A DNA stretch of 64,000 bases, taken from NCBI RefSeq assembly GCF_026151205.1, contig NC_087080.1, positions 11,703,837 to 11,767,836 of the forward strand, in the 5' to 3' direction. Source of the DNA: Bolinopsis microptera (Eukaryota > Ctenophora > Tentaculata > Lobata > Bolinopsidae). Position numbers and translations under genes: made by a program. Shown one piece after another: positions 37,195 to 48,722 of the stretch. The notes below the pieces were generated by a model that saw nothing but the letters and a program-made list of their open reading frames with translations, ran no database searches and was not told the origin of the DNA. Position 1 is the stretch's first letter; every line of letters begins with the position of its first letter.

Positions 37195-37700
37195 CATGGG
37201 GGGGGGGGGGGGGGGGGGGGGGGCAATTCTTAATATTTTCGGCTCATAATGATCAGGGTAGCAAGAAACCTGAACAAAAGTAGTTACCAGAAAAAACTCA
37301 TTCTCGATACGTAACTCTGAAGGCAGAGCTCCTGCTTCCGAGATCGTATTACGAAGGGGAGGCCTGCCTTCCGAGATCGCATTACATAAGGGAACTCGAA
37401 CCCTCGAGTCCAAAATCGTATATCAAGGGTAGGTGCGGACTTCAAAAACCGAAAAAATATTTTCGGCTCATAATAATCAGGGTATCACTATCATGAAACA
37501 TGAACAAAAGTAGTTTCCAGAAAAACTTTGAAAAATTTTGACTTGGAAAATTTTTGGTAAATTAAACCGAAAAAATATTTGACAATTTTTCCCTAAACAT
37601 TTTTAGAAGCCTAAACAAAAATTAGCCCTTTTCTGCCCCTTGCCCAGATTTCATGGGGGGGGGGGGGGGGGGGGGATGGTCCCCCCGCTTCCTACACCCC
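37195..37700. repeat. Two long poly-G tracts with flanking direct repeats
   Basis: G tracts at 37198-37222 and about 37654-37674, same strand, each preceded by TTCATGGGG-type sequence. TTTTCGGCTCATAAT.ATCAG and GAACAAAAGTAGTT.CCAGAA recur at 37237-37295 and 37459-37525. Direct duplication inside the 7.19-kb element. Confidence 0.7.
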
Positions 37701-38107
37701 AGATCTACAATCAATTTAAAAATGTAGAATTTGAACTTATAAAATATAATATATGACAGCTACCTACCTATGAGTATGTCACCTAGGTTGAGATTCGTTA
37801 AGCTTTGACAGGGCCATCACATTGTGTGACCACCCCACAGAGAGGAGATCTCTCTGTCATTCCTCCAGCAAAGCAGCGAGTTTGAGTTTTGAGGAGTGTA
37901 GCCCCTGTTGGGCGGTGTATCCGGAAGAAATAGCATGAACTGGGTGAGCTGCGATTTGAAATGCTCTCGGTCGCCGATGGAATTCAAATGGCAATTCAAA
38001 CAGCTAATTACTTAATTTGGAAAGAAAGATTAAGAAGCCGACTATAAACTGTAAGCCTAGCAAAAGGAACAGTAGAAGTTTGAGTAAGCTTGGTGATGGT
38101 TACTGGG

Positions 38108-38193
38108 CGGCGCTCAGCCTGTCATTCCGCCGAATCTCTATTCGCTATTATGTTTATGAACATAATAGCCTGAGGTCCCCAGGTGGCAGGTAA
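38108..38193 (+). repeat. Dispersed ~85-bp element with hairpins, copy 1
   Basis: Starts CGGCGCTCAGCCTGTCATTC and shares a block of about 30 bp, up to GCCGAATCTCTATT, with copy 2 at 63459. Then a perfect 11-bp hairpin GCTATTATGTT-TATG-AACATAATAGC (38144-38169), CCTGAGGTCCCCAGG, and CAG|GTAAGG, a consensus-like splice donor. Nature unknown. Confidence 0.7.
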
Positions 38194-38204
38194 GGTGATG
38201 GTGC

Positions 38205-40682
38205 TGTAGATGTGTCGATTAAGCATCAAAATGTATTAGTTTATGTTAGATTCATACAAATAATAGCTAAGGTGAGACAGAATATTTTATTACAGTCAAT
38301 AAAGTTGGCATACGATGTAATAATATGACGTAAAATGATACGCATTGTTAACACGAAACAAACCGCGCAAAATATGAAATGATCTACAACCAAACCACAT
38401 ACAGATCGACGGCGACACCTCAGATGCGCGCAGAATTTTACAAGTTCTGCACGCCTAATTGCTAATATAATGACAACGACTATCACGTGCGCGCGCCAAA
38501 CACCACTCTGGGCGGGATACAATAAATAGTAGAACAATTACATTGTAGGCAGTAGGGAAATTTGATCGTGCGTGGTGTTACCGCGGCGAAATTTTTGTTT
38601 TAATGTTCAAGCTTTTGCATTTTTGATTTTGCATCACTTCAAATTTTTTTTTCTACTTAAGCTTTTGTCTTTGACTAAATTATAATTGTTTTAATTTCCA
38701 AAAAAATTCCAATCATTTTGGGCATCTTTTAAAAGTTTTTCCAAAATTTTGACAAATTAAATGAATGATCCGTAAATTATTACTTGTTACTAATACAAAG
38801 AATTCTACGAGTCACGAGTATCACCCGTAAATTGTTGCATCATGTAATTGTATCAGTATGATGTATTCACCATGTATACGGATACCAAATCACAAATACA
38901 TATTTTGAATTCCCGTTCGCCAAAATTTTATTTTTGTTTTTAACCGTAACGGGTGATACTCGTATGTCATAAAATATTTGTTTCAAATATCAAATATTAG
39001 CATTGCATTGCCATTAGTGATTACAGATTAGACCGTTGTAAGTCGACACGAGTCCAACTTAACTCGACGCGCGTCTTGATAAATTATATACAACCAACAA
39101 CTTACATTTACAATTGTGAATTGCGTGCTAACACTAACAGCTAAATCCACTTAACATTCGAATTTCGAAAATTTTCTAAAAGTGCCCTCACACTGACAGT
39201 TTATTAATATTTATATTAAATCTTTCTGAATCGATGTATCTAATCTTTAAACGCTGATTTCAGATTTCGAATAATATAACCGCACGCGACATACGGTAAA
39301 TCACTTCTTTGCACCTTGGTGAGATCAAATATTTGATATCAAATATTTGATATTGCCGAAAATCTGTCTCGATCACGTTGCACGTGATAATGATACGACA
39401 TATAATTATGACTATATAATATATGTGATATGGAAATTGGAAGTTAGTTTAATAATTCTCGTTTAAATGTTGAATTATAAAGGGTATTATTGATAATGTC
39501 AATGATAGTAACTGTAACATGTAAAAAGCCCGATTGCTCACGTATTGCGCGACCGCATTTCTTCCGCTCAATTCCGAGCTTGCTAAACTGTAAACAACAC
39601 TAAATCATTTCAGCTTCACAGTCAATTTTCAAATTTGTTTTCTAAAACTAAAAGGTTATCAGTGATCAGGCAATGGCGCCCTAGTATAGCGAACTTGAAT
39701 TCATTTAAAACATTATCGTCGTTAACCGTTAACAAAATAGAAATGAATATAAGTTTTTTAATTTGGTGCAATAATACGGCTTTTAGTTTTACTATATAAC
39801 TAGTAATAGTTTTGTAGTAGTTCGCTCGCCCAAAAATTATCACTTGACGCGCGTTGGTTTTTAATTTTACAGTTTTTCAGACGAACAAAATAGTTTTACA
39901 TTAACTTTAAATTAGAGTTTATGTAACATTGTTTTTGTCTAATCCCAACCATAACCCTAATTGTAACCCGAGCCGCTACCAGTACCACCAAATCGCTCGC
40001 CCAAATTATAAATTTTTTTGTGAAAAGGCCTTGAGGCCAGGGTTCGCAAGTAATTTGATTAAATTCGGTGTATTTTTGGACGCTAATCCCGAATCATCAA
40101 TATGATTATGACCATATAATTTAAACATTAAAGAAGTTGGTCTAATTTTGGATCAGATAATTCAGATTAGATCCGGAGCCACTTAGAGCAAAGTCTTAGA
40201 GGTTTAATAAGAATTACTTGTAATTGTATTGCATGCATCCCAGATGCCAGATCAGAGTGGTGTTTGGCGCACGTGATAATTGTTTACATTATATTAGGCG
40301 TGCAGTTCACATAGCCATGTGTAACTGTATACGCGTACTGCGTGACGCGCTGCAAGCGAGAGGGCTCTGATCTGGTTTGTGGTTAGAGCAAGCTAGGCGT
40401 GCAGAACTTGAAAAATTCTGCGCGCATCTGAGTGCTGAGATGTCGCCGTCAATTTGTGGTTTGGTTGTATTTTGTAGGTCAATTCATATTTTGCGCGGTT
40501 TGTTTCGTGTTAACAATGCGCACTTCTTAACTCATATCATAAGATTATTGCATTGTATGCCAATTTTATTGACTGTAATATGTTTCATCGACTCATCGTC
40601 TGTCTCATTGCTCATCTTAGTTATTATTTGTATCTAACAGTAACATTAACTGATAAATTTTGATGCTTACTCGACACATCGG
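38205..40682. mobile_element. Inner foldback, ~2.48 kb, arms of about 300 bp
   Basis: Left arm about 38205-38515 begins GATGTGTCGATTAAGCATC; right arm about 40235-40682 is its inverted match (GATGCTTACTCGACACATC). Shared blocks include CAAATAATA.CTAAG.TGAG, TGTTAACACGAAACAAACCG, GATGCGCGCAGAATTTT and CACGTG. One arm has an extra block of about 100 bp at 40290-40377. No coding sequence recognised between the arms. Confidence 0.75.
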
Positions 40683-41089
40683 TAATTTATTAAGTTTGTT
40701 TCACTAAAGTAACACTTATATTGACGATTGATCCGCTCAGTCGCTCAGATGACTAATATGCTGTATTAATGAATTAGAGTAAATTGTAACCCTATGGAAA
40801 CCTGCGTAATAACAGTCGTCAAGCACCAAAAACTGGTTGTTATGCCTGTACTTAATTAACACAAAATAGCCTCCTTCTATATAGTTATACACATAATTAT
40901 AGGGGAGTGGTCTATATTGCGAAGGAGCAGACTTTTGTCGACATCGTAGGACCGTCGAGCCACCTCATATATCCAAACCCGATTACTTATTCCCTACGAT
41001 ATTTTTGCCTTCGGCAAGAGCAGGGAAAAAAATCACGTGACAGTCGAGTGTAAAGTGATTAATCATCATCCTCCTTAAACTTTGAATAG

Positions 41090-42400
41090 CTAGCGTTGGT
41101 TAAAGGTTTTCTTTTTAACGTTTTAAAACGTTTCCGCTTTTACGTTTATTTGAAGTTATCTTATTAATTATAAGCAACGTTGAAAATTTAAACTTTTTAT
41201 GTAGATTGAATATAAAATGTTCTTAAGCGTTAAATAGCTAACGTTGGTTAAAGGTTTTCTTTGTAACGTTGCGAAACGTTTTAATTGAGGTTATCTCATT
41301 AACTATAGGCAACGTTCAAAATTCAACTGCATTTTAACGTTGTATGTAGGTTACATATAAAACGTTGTTAAAACGTTAAATAGCTAACGTTGTTTTAAGG
41401 TTTTCTTTTTAACGTTGCGAAACGTTTATTATTTTACGTTAGATCAAGTTATCTTATTAACTATAAGCAGAGTTTAAAATTCAACTACATTTTAAAGTTG
41501 TATGTAGGTTACATATAAAACGTTGTTAAACATTAAATAGCTAACGTTGTTTTAAGGTTTTCTTTTTAACGTTGCGAAATGTTTATTATTTGACGTCAGA
41601 TCAAGTTTACCTTATTAACTTTAAGCAACGCTCAAAATTCAACTACATTTTAACATTGTATGTAGGTTACATATAAAACGTTGTTAAACGTTAAATATCT
41701 AACATTGGTTATAGGTTTTATTTTTTACGTTGCAAAACGTTTATTATTTGACGTCAGATCAAAGTTACCTTATTAACTATAAGCAGAGTTTAAAATTCAA
41801 CTACATTTGAACGTTGTATGTAGGTTACATATAAAACGTTGTTAAACGTTAAATATCTAACGTTGGTTATAGGTTTTATTTTTAACGTTGCAAAACGTTT
41901 ATTATTTGACGTCAGATTAAGGTTACCTTATTAACTATAAGCAAGGTTTAAAATTCAACTACATTTTAACGTTGTATGTAGGTTACATATAAAACGTTGT
42001 TAAACGTTAAATATCTAACGTCGGTTAAAGGTTTTCTTTTTAACGTTGCGAAACGTTTATTATTTGACGTCAGATCAAGGTTACCTTATTGACTATAAGC
42101 AAGGTTTAAAATTCAACTACATTTTAACGTTGTATGTAGGTTACATATAAAACGTTGTTAAACGTTAAATATCTAACGTTGGTTTTAGGTTTTATTTTTA
42201 ACGTTGCAAAACGTTTATTATTTTACGTTAGATTAAGGTTACCTTATTAACTATAAGCAACGTTCAAAACTCAACTACATTTTAACGTTGTATGTAGGTT
42301 ACATATAAAACGTTGTTAAACGTTAAATGTTTTCTTTTTAACGTTGCGAAACGTTTATTATTTTACGTTAGATCAAGGTTACTTTATTCAACGTTGAAAA
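41090..42400. repeat. Right subterminal array, ~158-bp unit x7-8, AACGTT-rich
   Basis: Units marked by GTATGTAGGTTACATATAAA at about 41340, 41500, 41657, 41815, 41972, 42130 and 42290, with a partial one near 41190. Each also holds ACGTTGTTAAACGTTAAATA and AACGTTGC.AAACGTTTATT. Unlike the left array in unit length, copy number and spacing, yet both are saturated with AACGTT. Confidence 0.9.
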
Positions 42401-43849
42401 TTAAACTGCGTTTTAACGTTAAATTAACGTTGCGAATAAAACGTTTTGGAACTTTTCAACGTTGGTGGTGCAACGTTTACCTAACTTTAAAACAACGTTA
42501 AATCCCAACGTTGGAAAGTGTAAATTCCAACCTCAAAACAACGTTAATCCAACCAACTTTGCCGGCTGGGAGATTACAGCGGCTGATCATGCTCACATCA
42601 TAGGAATTCATAAAGCGAGTATATAGGTACTCAGATCTAGTGAGTCTGCGGCCTGTTTCCTATCAACTGTCGGTAGATGACCTGTTCGATTACATGACGC
42701 TCTATTTTGACGCAAAGAATTAAGAAGGAGTAAATCGAAGAAATCATTGCGATCACAAGACCAATGTTGCCCGCCAGGCATTATAATAATACAAAGATAA
42801 GCAAACTGAATGGTTGCCAGCATTAATGAAAGAAGCTGCGTTTGCCGTCAGTAAGTTTAGCACGGGAAATAAATGTAACGGAATGTAATAATATGTATTT
42901 ACTACGGCTTACCCGCTTACTAACAGTAACAATGTATGTACTACGGCTTACTTACAATCGCATGAAATTATTATTATTAATACAAGAAACATACAACATA
43001 GCAGAATATTCACTTAACTGAACAGACAAGCGCAACCACACAACGAAATAGAAAATAGTATAATAGGGCACAACTAAAAGTTGGCATGCTCTGATAAGTA
43101 TAACTGCTACTAAACACAGCTATACCGATCCTTTGTCGATCATCAAAATCACGTGAAGCACTGTTAGCCAATACAAGACCACAATACAAGCGTACTGTCC
43201 TGAGATGTTTATCTTTTGTTTAGCTTTGTTAATTAGACCAAGACGAAACGTGAACTCGTTAGCTTTTCTTGCTCAAAGCGATTTATCAACGGTTGTCACC
43301 ACTGTAGATGATGCTTAAAATATTTGGCCTTCATTACATTTTTGTACTATAAATACATGCGTTTTGGGCCACAACCTTTTCCAGAGTTTCGCGGTCGTTC
43401 CAATTTTTGTATTTTGGCACAGGAAGGTCGTAGAGACTATTCCAATATGTCAAAATGTGCCTAATGACTGACTTAGTGACTGACTGAAGGCGGATTCAGC
43501 GTCCGAGTATTGATGCACTGTCTCCATAAAACTCTATCCGCCATAAGTCCGCCCATTTGTCCATTGCGTATTCATATTGAGAGCCGTGTCAGCTCGTAAT
43601 CTATCAACATCATAGCTGCTCATGTTCTCCGCACCCGATGAGTTGGTTCCAAAAGTAGCAAGCGGTTCGCGACTAGTTCTGGGTGCCGGTGAATATGGCC
43701 TGCTAGTCGCATCCTGCGCTTTTGGATCTTCATGATTGCTCTCGGTATAAGGCTGTCATAGACTTATTTGTTGGTTTTGTGCTGCTTCCAGTCTACATTT
43801 AGTGCCATCCTAAGCATTTTAGTGTAGCAGCCCGAGCGTGCTATAAATC

Positions 43850-44540
43850 ACTCTACAGTCGGTCTTCGAGATTGTTCTAAAAGGGCCCCCGACAGTTGAA
43901 ACCAACGCCGCTCGATGTATTTTCGGACGCTGATTCCGAATCACCCCCCATGACATAAGGTTAAAATGCTCCCCTGACGAGATATTGGCGAAAAATTGTC
44001 TCGATCACGTGATATGACCGTATAAGGAAGTTAGTCTAATTTATCATTAGGGTTGTTTGTTTGTTTGTTTATAGAACCCGTCCCAATCTCGTATCGGAAA
44101 CTGACGAAACTCAATTTTGAGTGTGAATACGGGTGGTACCTGCAAGTGTGTTCATTAAGCATGAAGTGATTAAGAGTGATTAATCATCTACACTCGATTG
44201 TCACGTGACTTTTTCAATCCGTTCTCTGGCCCTGAGGCTGTCGAACGACTATTCGAAACCGTAGCACTCTAATCTGGTCCCAACCCTAACCTTAACCCAA
44301 TCCCTAACAAAAGCATATGCTGAAACCCTAACCCTGACGAGAAATTAAACCAACTTCCTAATTATACGGTCATATCACGTGATCGAGACAGTTTTTCGCC
44401 AATATCTCGCCAGGGAACATTTTTACCCTATGTCATCGGGGGTGATTTCGGAATCAGTGTCCGAAAATACATCGAATCAAGTTGGTTTCAACTGTCGGGG
44501 GCCCTTTTAGAAACATTTAGAAGATCGAGTGTAAAGTGAT
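43850..44540. repeat. Inner palindrome at the centre of the outer foldback
   Basis: Arms 43850-44075 and 44275-44535: AAAGGGCCCCCGACAGTTGA, GAGATATTGGCGAAAAA, GTCTCGATCACGTGATATGA in one arm and their complements in the other. The loop has CCCTAACC-type runs (44280-44335). The ATCACGTGAT block belongs to a dispersed family (also 39340, 57075). Confidence 0.85.
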
Positions 44541-45721
44541 TTAGCACACTCACAATCTATGCCTAAAATCTTCATGTTCGGTAATATGGCCAAATAATGG
44601 TTATTTGGCTTGATGCAAGTCACAATTTCTTCGATTTTATTCGTTTCCGCCTATGAAGGTCCTAAAAACTATTCCAGTACACCAAAATCTACCTAATAGC
44701 CACATTTATATACAACTTATCAAGCAACATATACCTATATTTCATTTTCTGAAATGTGGCCGAAAGACGGATTTTTGGCGAGCGAACGATGCAAATACTC
44801 ACAAATGGCTGCTAACTATAAAGAAGATCATAAAGACTCATAAGCAATATACAATTTGTCCCAATATGACTTACTGTGTGTCATAGCAGAATCATTGTTA
44901 TGCCTTTCTGAGGTATATATTCTTATAGAACCGAAAAGGTTTTAGCCTTTAGGCCTCGAATTTTCTGCCTTTCTATAACTCTATAAGTTTAAACAGAAAC
45001 TAAAACCTGGTTTTTATAAGAGAAATAAAGCAATTTTACCTCTGTTTCTAGGGAACTGATTGCAGTTGCTATGGTGGTATGGCAACAGAATTTAAAAAAC
45101 AGCATCAGTCAACAATTAAACCTTCTGCCTTTATAGTTATATAGTGTTACCGCCTACTTTTTATAGCAGACAAATGGATAAACAGTTATTTAAAAATTAA
45201 ATCAGTTGAAGACTTACAAACTACTTTAACAAATACGACTGAAAGTATAAAGGTTCTATTATTTCCAACTAAATGATTTGTCCTAATCTAGAAGATGATG
45301 CACACGTATTTTGTTACAGATCGTCGTGAAGACAATTAGATTTGTAAATTTGTTCAACAATCCCCAAATTTCCTTCCACTTAAAGATGTTTCCTAAGGTA
45401 TTCGGATTCCTAATATGTAATAATAACATCAACATTCAACCCTGCAACAGCAGTGTCTGCGAACCTTGCCGTACGACGCAGTTTCCTGGCTCGTTCATAT
45501 AATCAATTATAGTAATTCTTGGTGCAAGACCTTTGAAACAGCTTGGCCCAGGGCCCTGTGCGTGATGTTGCAAGTAGCTTCTCTATAGACCATAAAGGTG
45601 CGAGTAATTTATCATTTCTTCTTTCACGCTGGTGACTTATCTCCTATCTGATAAATACGACGATATCCGTAAACAATCAATTGTAGTATTTAACTCGGTA
45701 ACGCGATAACAAACATACCTT

Positions 45722-45842
45722 GCGTGAACAGACATTATTTTGAACGGGCATTATAAAGCGAACGGACATTAAAATTAATGCCAGGGTCTCTTATAGAGTT
45801 ATAGCGTCCAATTAATGTCTGTTCAAATAGATTCCGATAAGG
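45722..45842 (-). mobile_element. MITE with TTATCGGA end, second copy
   Basis: On the minus strand it reads ACCTTATCGGAATCTATTTG to TGTCTGTTCACGCAAGGTAT, with AATGTCCGTTC repeats as in the copy at 15133. Abuts the right arm of the outer foldback. Confidence 0.55.
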
Positions 45843-46302
45843 TAAACAAATGATAAACATCTCAGGACAATATGCGTGTGTCCTGGGATTGGCCAATATA
45901 TAATGCACCACGTCATGATTTTGATGATCGACACGGGATTCATGGTAGCTGGGTTCAATATTAATTACCGGAGGATACCAACTTTTAATTGTGCCCTATT
46001 TAATCCTTTTTTGTATCAAATTAGAGCGAAAATTTTGGCTCACGGCATGTAATCGAACAGGTAATCCACCGAAAGAGTAGAAACACCGCAGACTCGCTAT
46101 TTTTTTATAGATCTGATTATATATGCTTCGTTTATGAATACGCGTACCTATTATATTTGAGCATGATCAGCTGCTGTAATACAGTGTAACTGTAGTCAAG
46201 ACTTAGATCCGCTAAATCAAGACTTAGTTTCAGTGAGCCAAAGGTTTAACTTTAAGCAAGTAAGCATGAAATCTGAGCCAGTAATCCATAAATCTGAGTC
46301 AG

Positions 46303-46829
46303 CGGGGCTACTAATTCAGTAATTCAACAGCCGCGCCACTCATTAACCTTCGTAGAGCATTAGAAAATCACTAGTTTTAACTATCGAATGAAAAAAAAAA
46401 TGTTTATCTCAGGCACGCGCCATACGTTTTGAATAGACGATTATCCAATGGGAAAATACAGATACGAAATACAATAACGAATACGAAATAGCGCATTTTT
46501 ACTTGAATCACTGAGTGAATAAGTAGCTTATAAGGGGTCTTTCATAAAAGTAAGCCAGTGCAACCCAGTAATTATTTATACTTACTGGATTGCACTGGCT
46601 TAAAATGTGAGCTTATAAACTCACATTTGAAGCCAAATCTACTGAGACTCCGGGTACAATTATTTTGGCGCTGATAAGTTATCTGTTATCACTTATCAGG
46701 ATTTTAGTCATTTCTGACCTGCTCCCTGGAAGTCGTATGTTTCAACTTTCAAGGTCTCAATCGTTTCTTCTTAGAAACACTTATATATGTAATTGTAACC
46801 AATAGAAACTAAATTTGTAACAACTTGTG
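46303..46829. other. No gene; near-perfect hairpin at 46551-46602
   Basis: Holds TAAGCCAGTGCAA and its complement TTGCACTGGCTTA around CCAGTAA/TTACTGG: a stem of about 20 bp with a 10-nt loop at 46551-46602, pre-miRNA-sized but probably a MITE remnant. The same CAGTG.AATC motif is seen near 8671 and 35200. Confidence 0.55.
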
Positions 46830-47880
46830 ACTTATTCAAGGTTTTTAGATATCAAATTTTTCCGGTAAAAGCAATTTAGTACAAAGTTAAACAAGGTATT
46901 CGGGCAATGGTATATGATGGTCACAACTAGCAAACGGAAAACACTATACTGATACAAACAGAAGTTGAGATGAAAACGTATCAATAGTCTAGTGACGATC
47001 TGAATCCCCAAGCATCTTTGTAACATGACCGTCTTTCACTCGCAAGGTATCAGGGACTTAGAATTTATAGATACGTATAATGAACAAACAGGTAAATTAA
47101 TATAACAGCGTTATTATTCGGCGTGATAGTGGACCTTGCTTATCGGACGTGATTTGGGTATTGTAGCAATAATTGTAACTGTAACAATTATAATAACCAA
47201 TAAGATTAGAAAGAGTGTACTCAAGTTAGAATGGAAACAAAATTTGTAATAACTTGTATTTTGTAACTTGTAATATCCGGACCGGAATATTGTTTATTAG
47301 TCGCATTGTTGTAATGTTTATTGTTTCTGGGGTAAAATTTGTAATGTTCTCGTTTATTGCGACTTGTAACTTGTTTAAGGTTTTAAGATATCAAATTTTT
47401 CGCCGGTTAAAGCATTATATTTATAGTCAACGGTATAAACTTAAAAAGATATTCGGGCAACGGTATATGGCGCTCACAACTTTATAATACAACTAGCAAA
47501 CGGTCTATTAATTCAGCGGCAATCTTTACCTCAAATTGTACAGTACGTGTTTTGTAGATCCTACCGCTATTTATCTTAAACAAGTCACAAGTCTTAGATA
47601 TAATGATATGATCATCACCGTTGATATCGCCATACAAACAGAAGATAAAATGAATTTAAGGTATCAATCGTGTACTGTCTAGTTTCTAGTGTATCTTACA
47701 GTATCTTTGTAAGATGACGTATAATCGGGCGACCCTCTTTTCTGGTATCATGGACTTAGATACGTGATGGACAGTGAACAAACATGTAAATTAATAAAGT
47801 AGCGTTATATTGCGGCGTGTTATAATGGACTCATCTAACACCTTATCGGACGTGATCGGACGTTAAAAAATCACTTTCGA
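46830..47880. repeat. Diverged tandem duplication (46830-47160 and about 47360-47870)
   Basis: Shared in order: AAGGTTTT.AGATATCAAAT, ATTCGGGCAA.GGTATATG, CTCACAACT, CAACTAGCAAACGG, ATACAAACAGAAG, CATCTTTGTAA.ATGAC, GGTATCA.GGACTTAGA, GAACAAACA.GTAAATTAAT and TTATCGGACGTGAT. Indels of up to 150 bp separate the blocks and no reading frame is shared. Between the copies, 47176-47210 matches 55775-55811 (ACAATTATAATAACCAATAA). Confidence 0.75.
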
Positions 47881-48434
47881 AATTTACTAGAAAATTATTG
47901 ATTTATTTTTATTTTCAATTATCTTTGCTCTAACTTTCTCGATTAAATGGTTTCTCATGAAATAAAGGTTTATTTTTGCCTACGATTTTTTAGAGTCCTG
48001 TTTGTGTATGGAATGCTATTAGAATTTAAGAAATCATTTCGGGTATAAATTATAATAACAGTGAAGAAGCAAATCAGCATCTAACATAAGGTTATATATT
48101 TTAATCATTGGCAACTAATTTCGGGTTTAATCGATCATCGTTATCTTATGATACGATTTCTAGGCAATTCTAGAACATAATATACTAGTTCTTGTCCACA
48201 TAATATTACGTAAACAGCCTAGGAGCAAGGGTCTGGAAAAGTAAAAATCTATATAACAAATAATCTAAGGAAGCGATGTAACAGAGCCAATAAATTTAAT
48301 GTTGCCATGGGTGGCAATAAGTGCCTCTAATTTATCTCAACCTACTAGTTTTACTGGCTCTTAACACATAACGTTCCTAATTTTGTAAGCAATTTTTAAA
48401 GACGTTACCGGTTACTGCATCCCGACTTTTAGGG

Positions 48435-48461
48435 GTTCTCCCTGCCAAAACATAAATACAA
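48435..48461. repeat. 27-bp direct repeat flanking the Copia element, left copy
   Basis: GTTCTCCCTGCCAAAACATA plus 7 further bases, identical to 54282-54308. Copia integrases make 5-bp target duplications, so a 27-bp duplication is unusual. One extra base separates it from the LTR, whose terminal CA is also missing on this side. Confidence 0.85.
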
Positions 48462-48462
48462 A

Positions 48463-48697
48463 TTTAATTTGTTCCTATTAGATTGACCGTGAAACACTTT
48501 AATCGAATACAGTTTATTCAAATGATAAATATAAATATAAACAATTAATAAATATAAACAATTAGTTCTTGTATAACACCCTAACGGAGACCAGGTCACT
48601 GTCTGATGTTGTAGCTGATATTGTAGCTGACTTTGCTGAGTAGGTATAAAACAAACATGCCTATTAGGAATAACAGGTTAGTTTATAGTGAACAACA
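48463..48697 (-). repeat. Copia LTR (3' LTR in element orientation)
   Basis: 235 bp. On the minus strand starts TGTTGTTCACTATAAAC and ends AGGAACAAATTAAA. Differs from the right LTR by a 7-bp duplication (GTCACTG), one substitution and the missing terminal CA. Confidence 0.9.
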
Positions 48698-48722
48698 CTT
48701 CCCCCAAACTTTCCTTTCTTGA
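48698..48722 (-). promoter_or_regulatory. Polypurine tract of the Copia element
   Basis: On the minus strand GAAAGGAAAGTTTGGGGGAA lies directly before the left LTR, as expected for the plus-strand primer of reverse transcription. It fixes the element's orientation as minus and abuts the truncated integrase, marking one inversion breakpoint. Confidence 0.7.

Larger units (their letters stand above)
35380..42570. mobile_element. 7.19-kb TIR element with AACGTT-rich subterminal arrays
   Basis: Terminal inverted repeats of about 67 bp with one mismatch, beginning CCCAGCCGGCAAAGTTGG at 35380 and ending with its complement at 42570. Comparing the host foldback's two arms shows the empty site as CACTAGATTACAGC, so the target duplication is 2 bp (AG). 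A 2-bp duplication is seen with CACTA/EnSpm elements, but these tips do not begin CAC. No transposase ORF is present, so the element is non-autonomous or gutted, and it carries other repeats. Confidence 0.85.
35283..46300. mobile_element. Outer foldback element, split by a 7.19-kb insertion
   Basis: Left arm 35283-35379 continuing at 42571-43215; right arm 45845-46290 in reverse complement. Matching blocks: TTTGGCTCA.TGAAACTAA, TTAGCGGATCTAA, ATTACAGC.GCTGATCATGC, CTGTTCGATTACATG and AAACATCTCAGGACA. Without the insertion the element is about 3.8 kb. No coding sequence was recognised in the loop; a smaller foldback (43850-44540) sits at the centre. Confidence 0.75.

Noticed and set aside
44280-44335. 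Interstitial telomeric repeat (CCCTAACC-like runs)
   Set aside because: Only a few imperfect units within the loop of a palindrome; not a telomere array.
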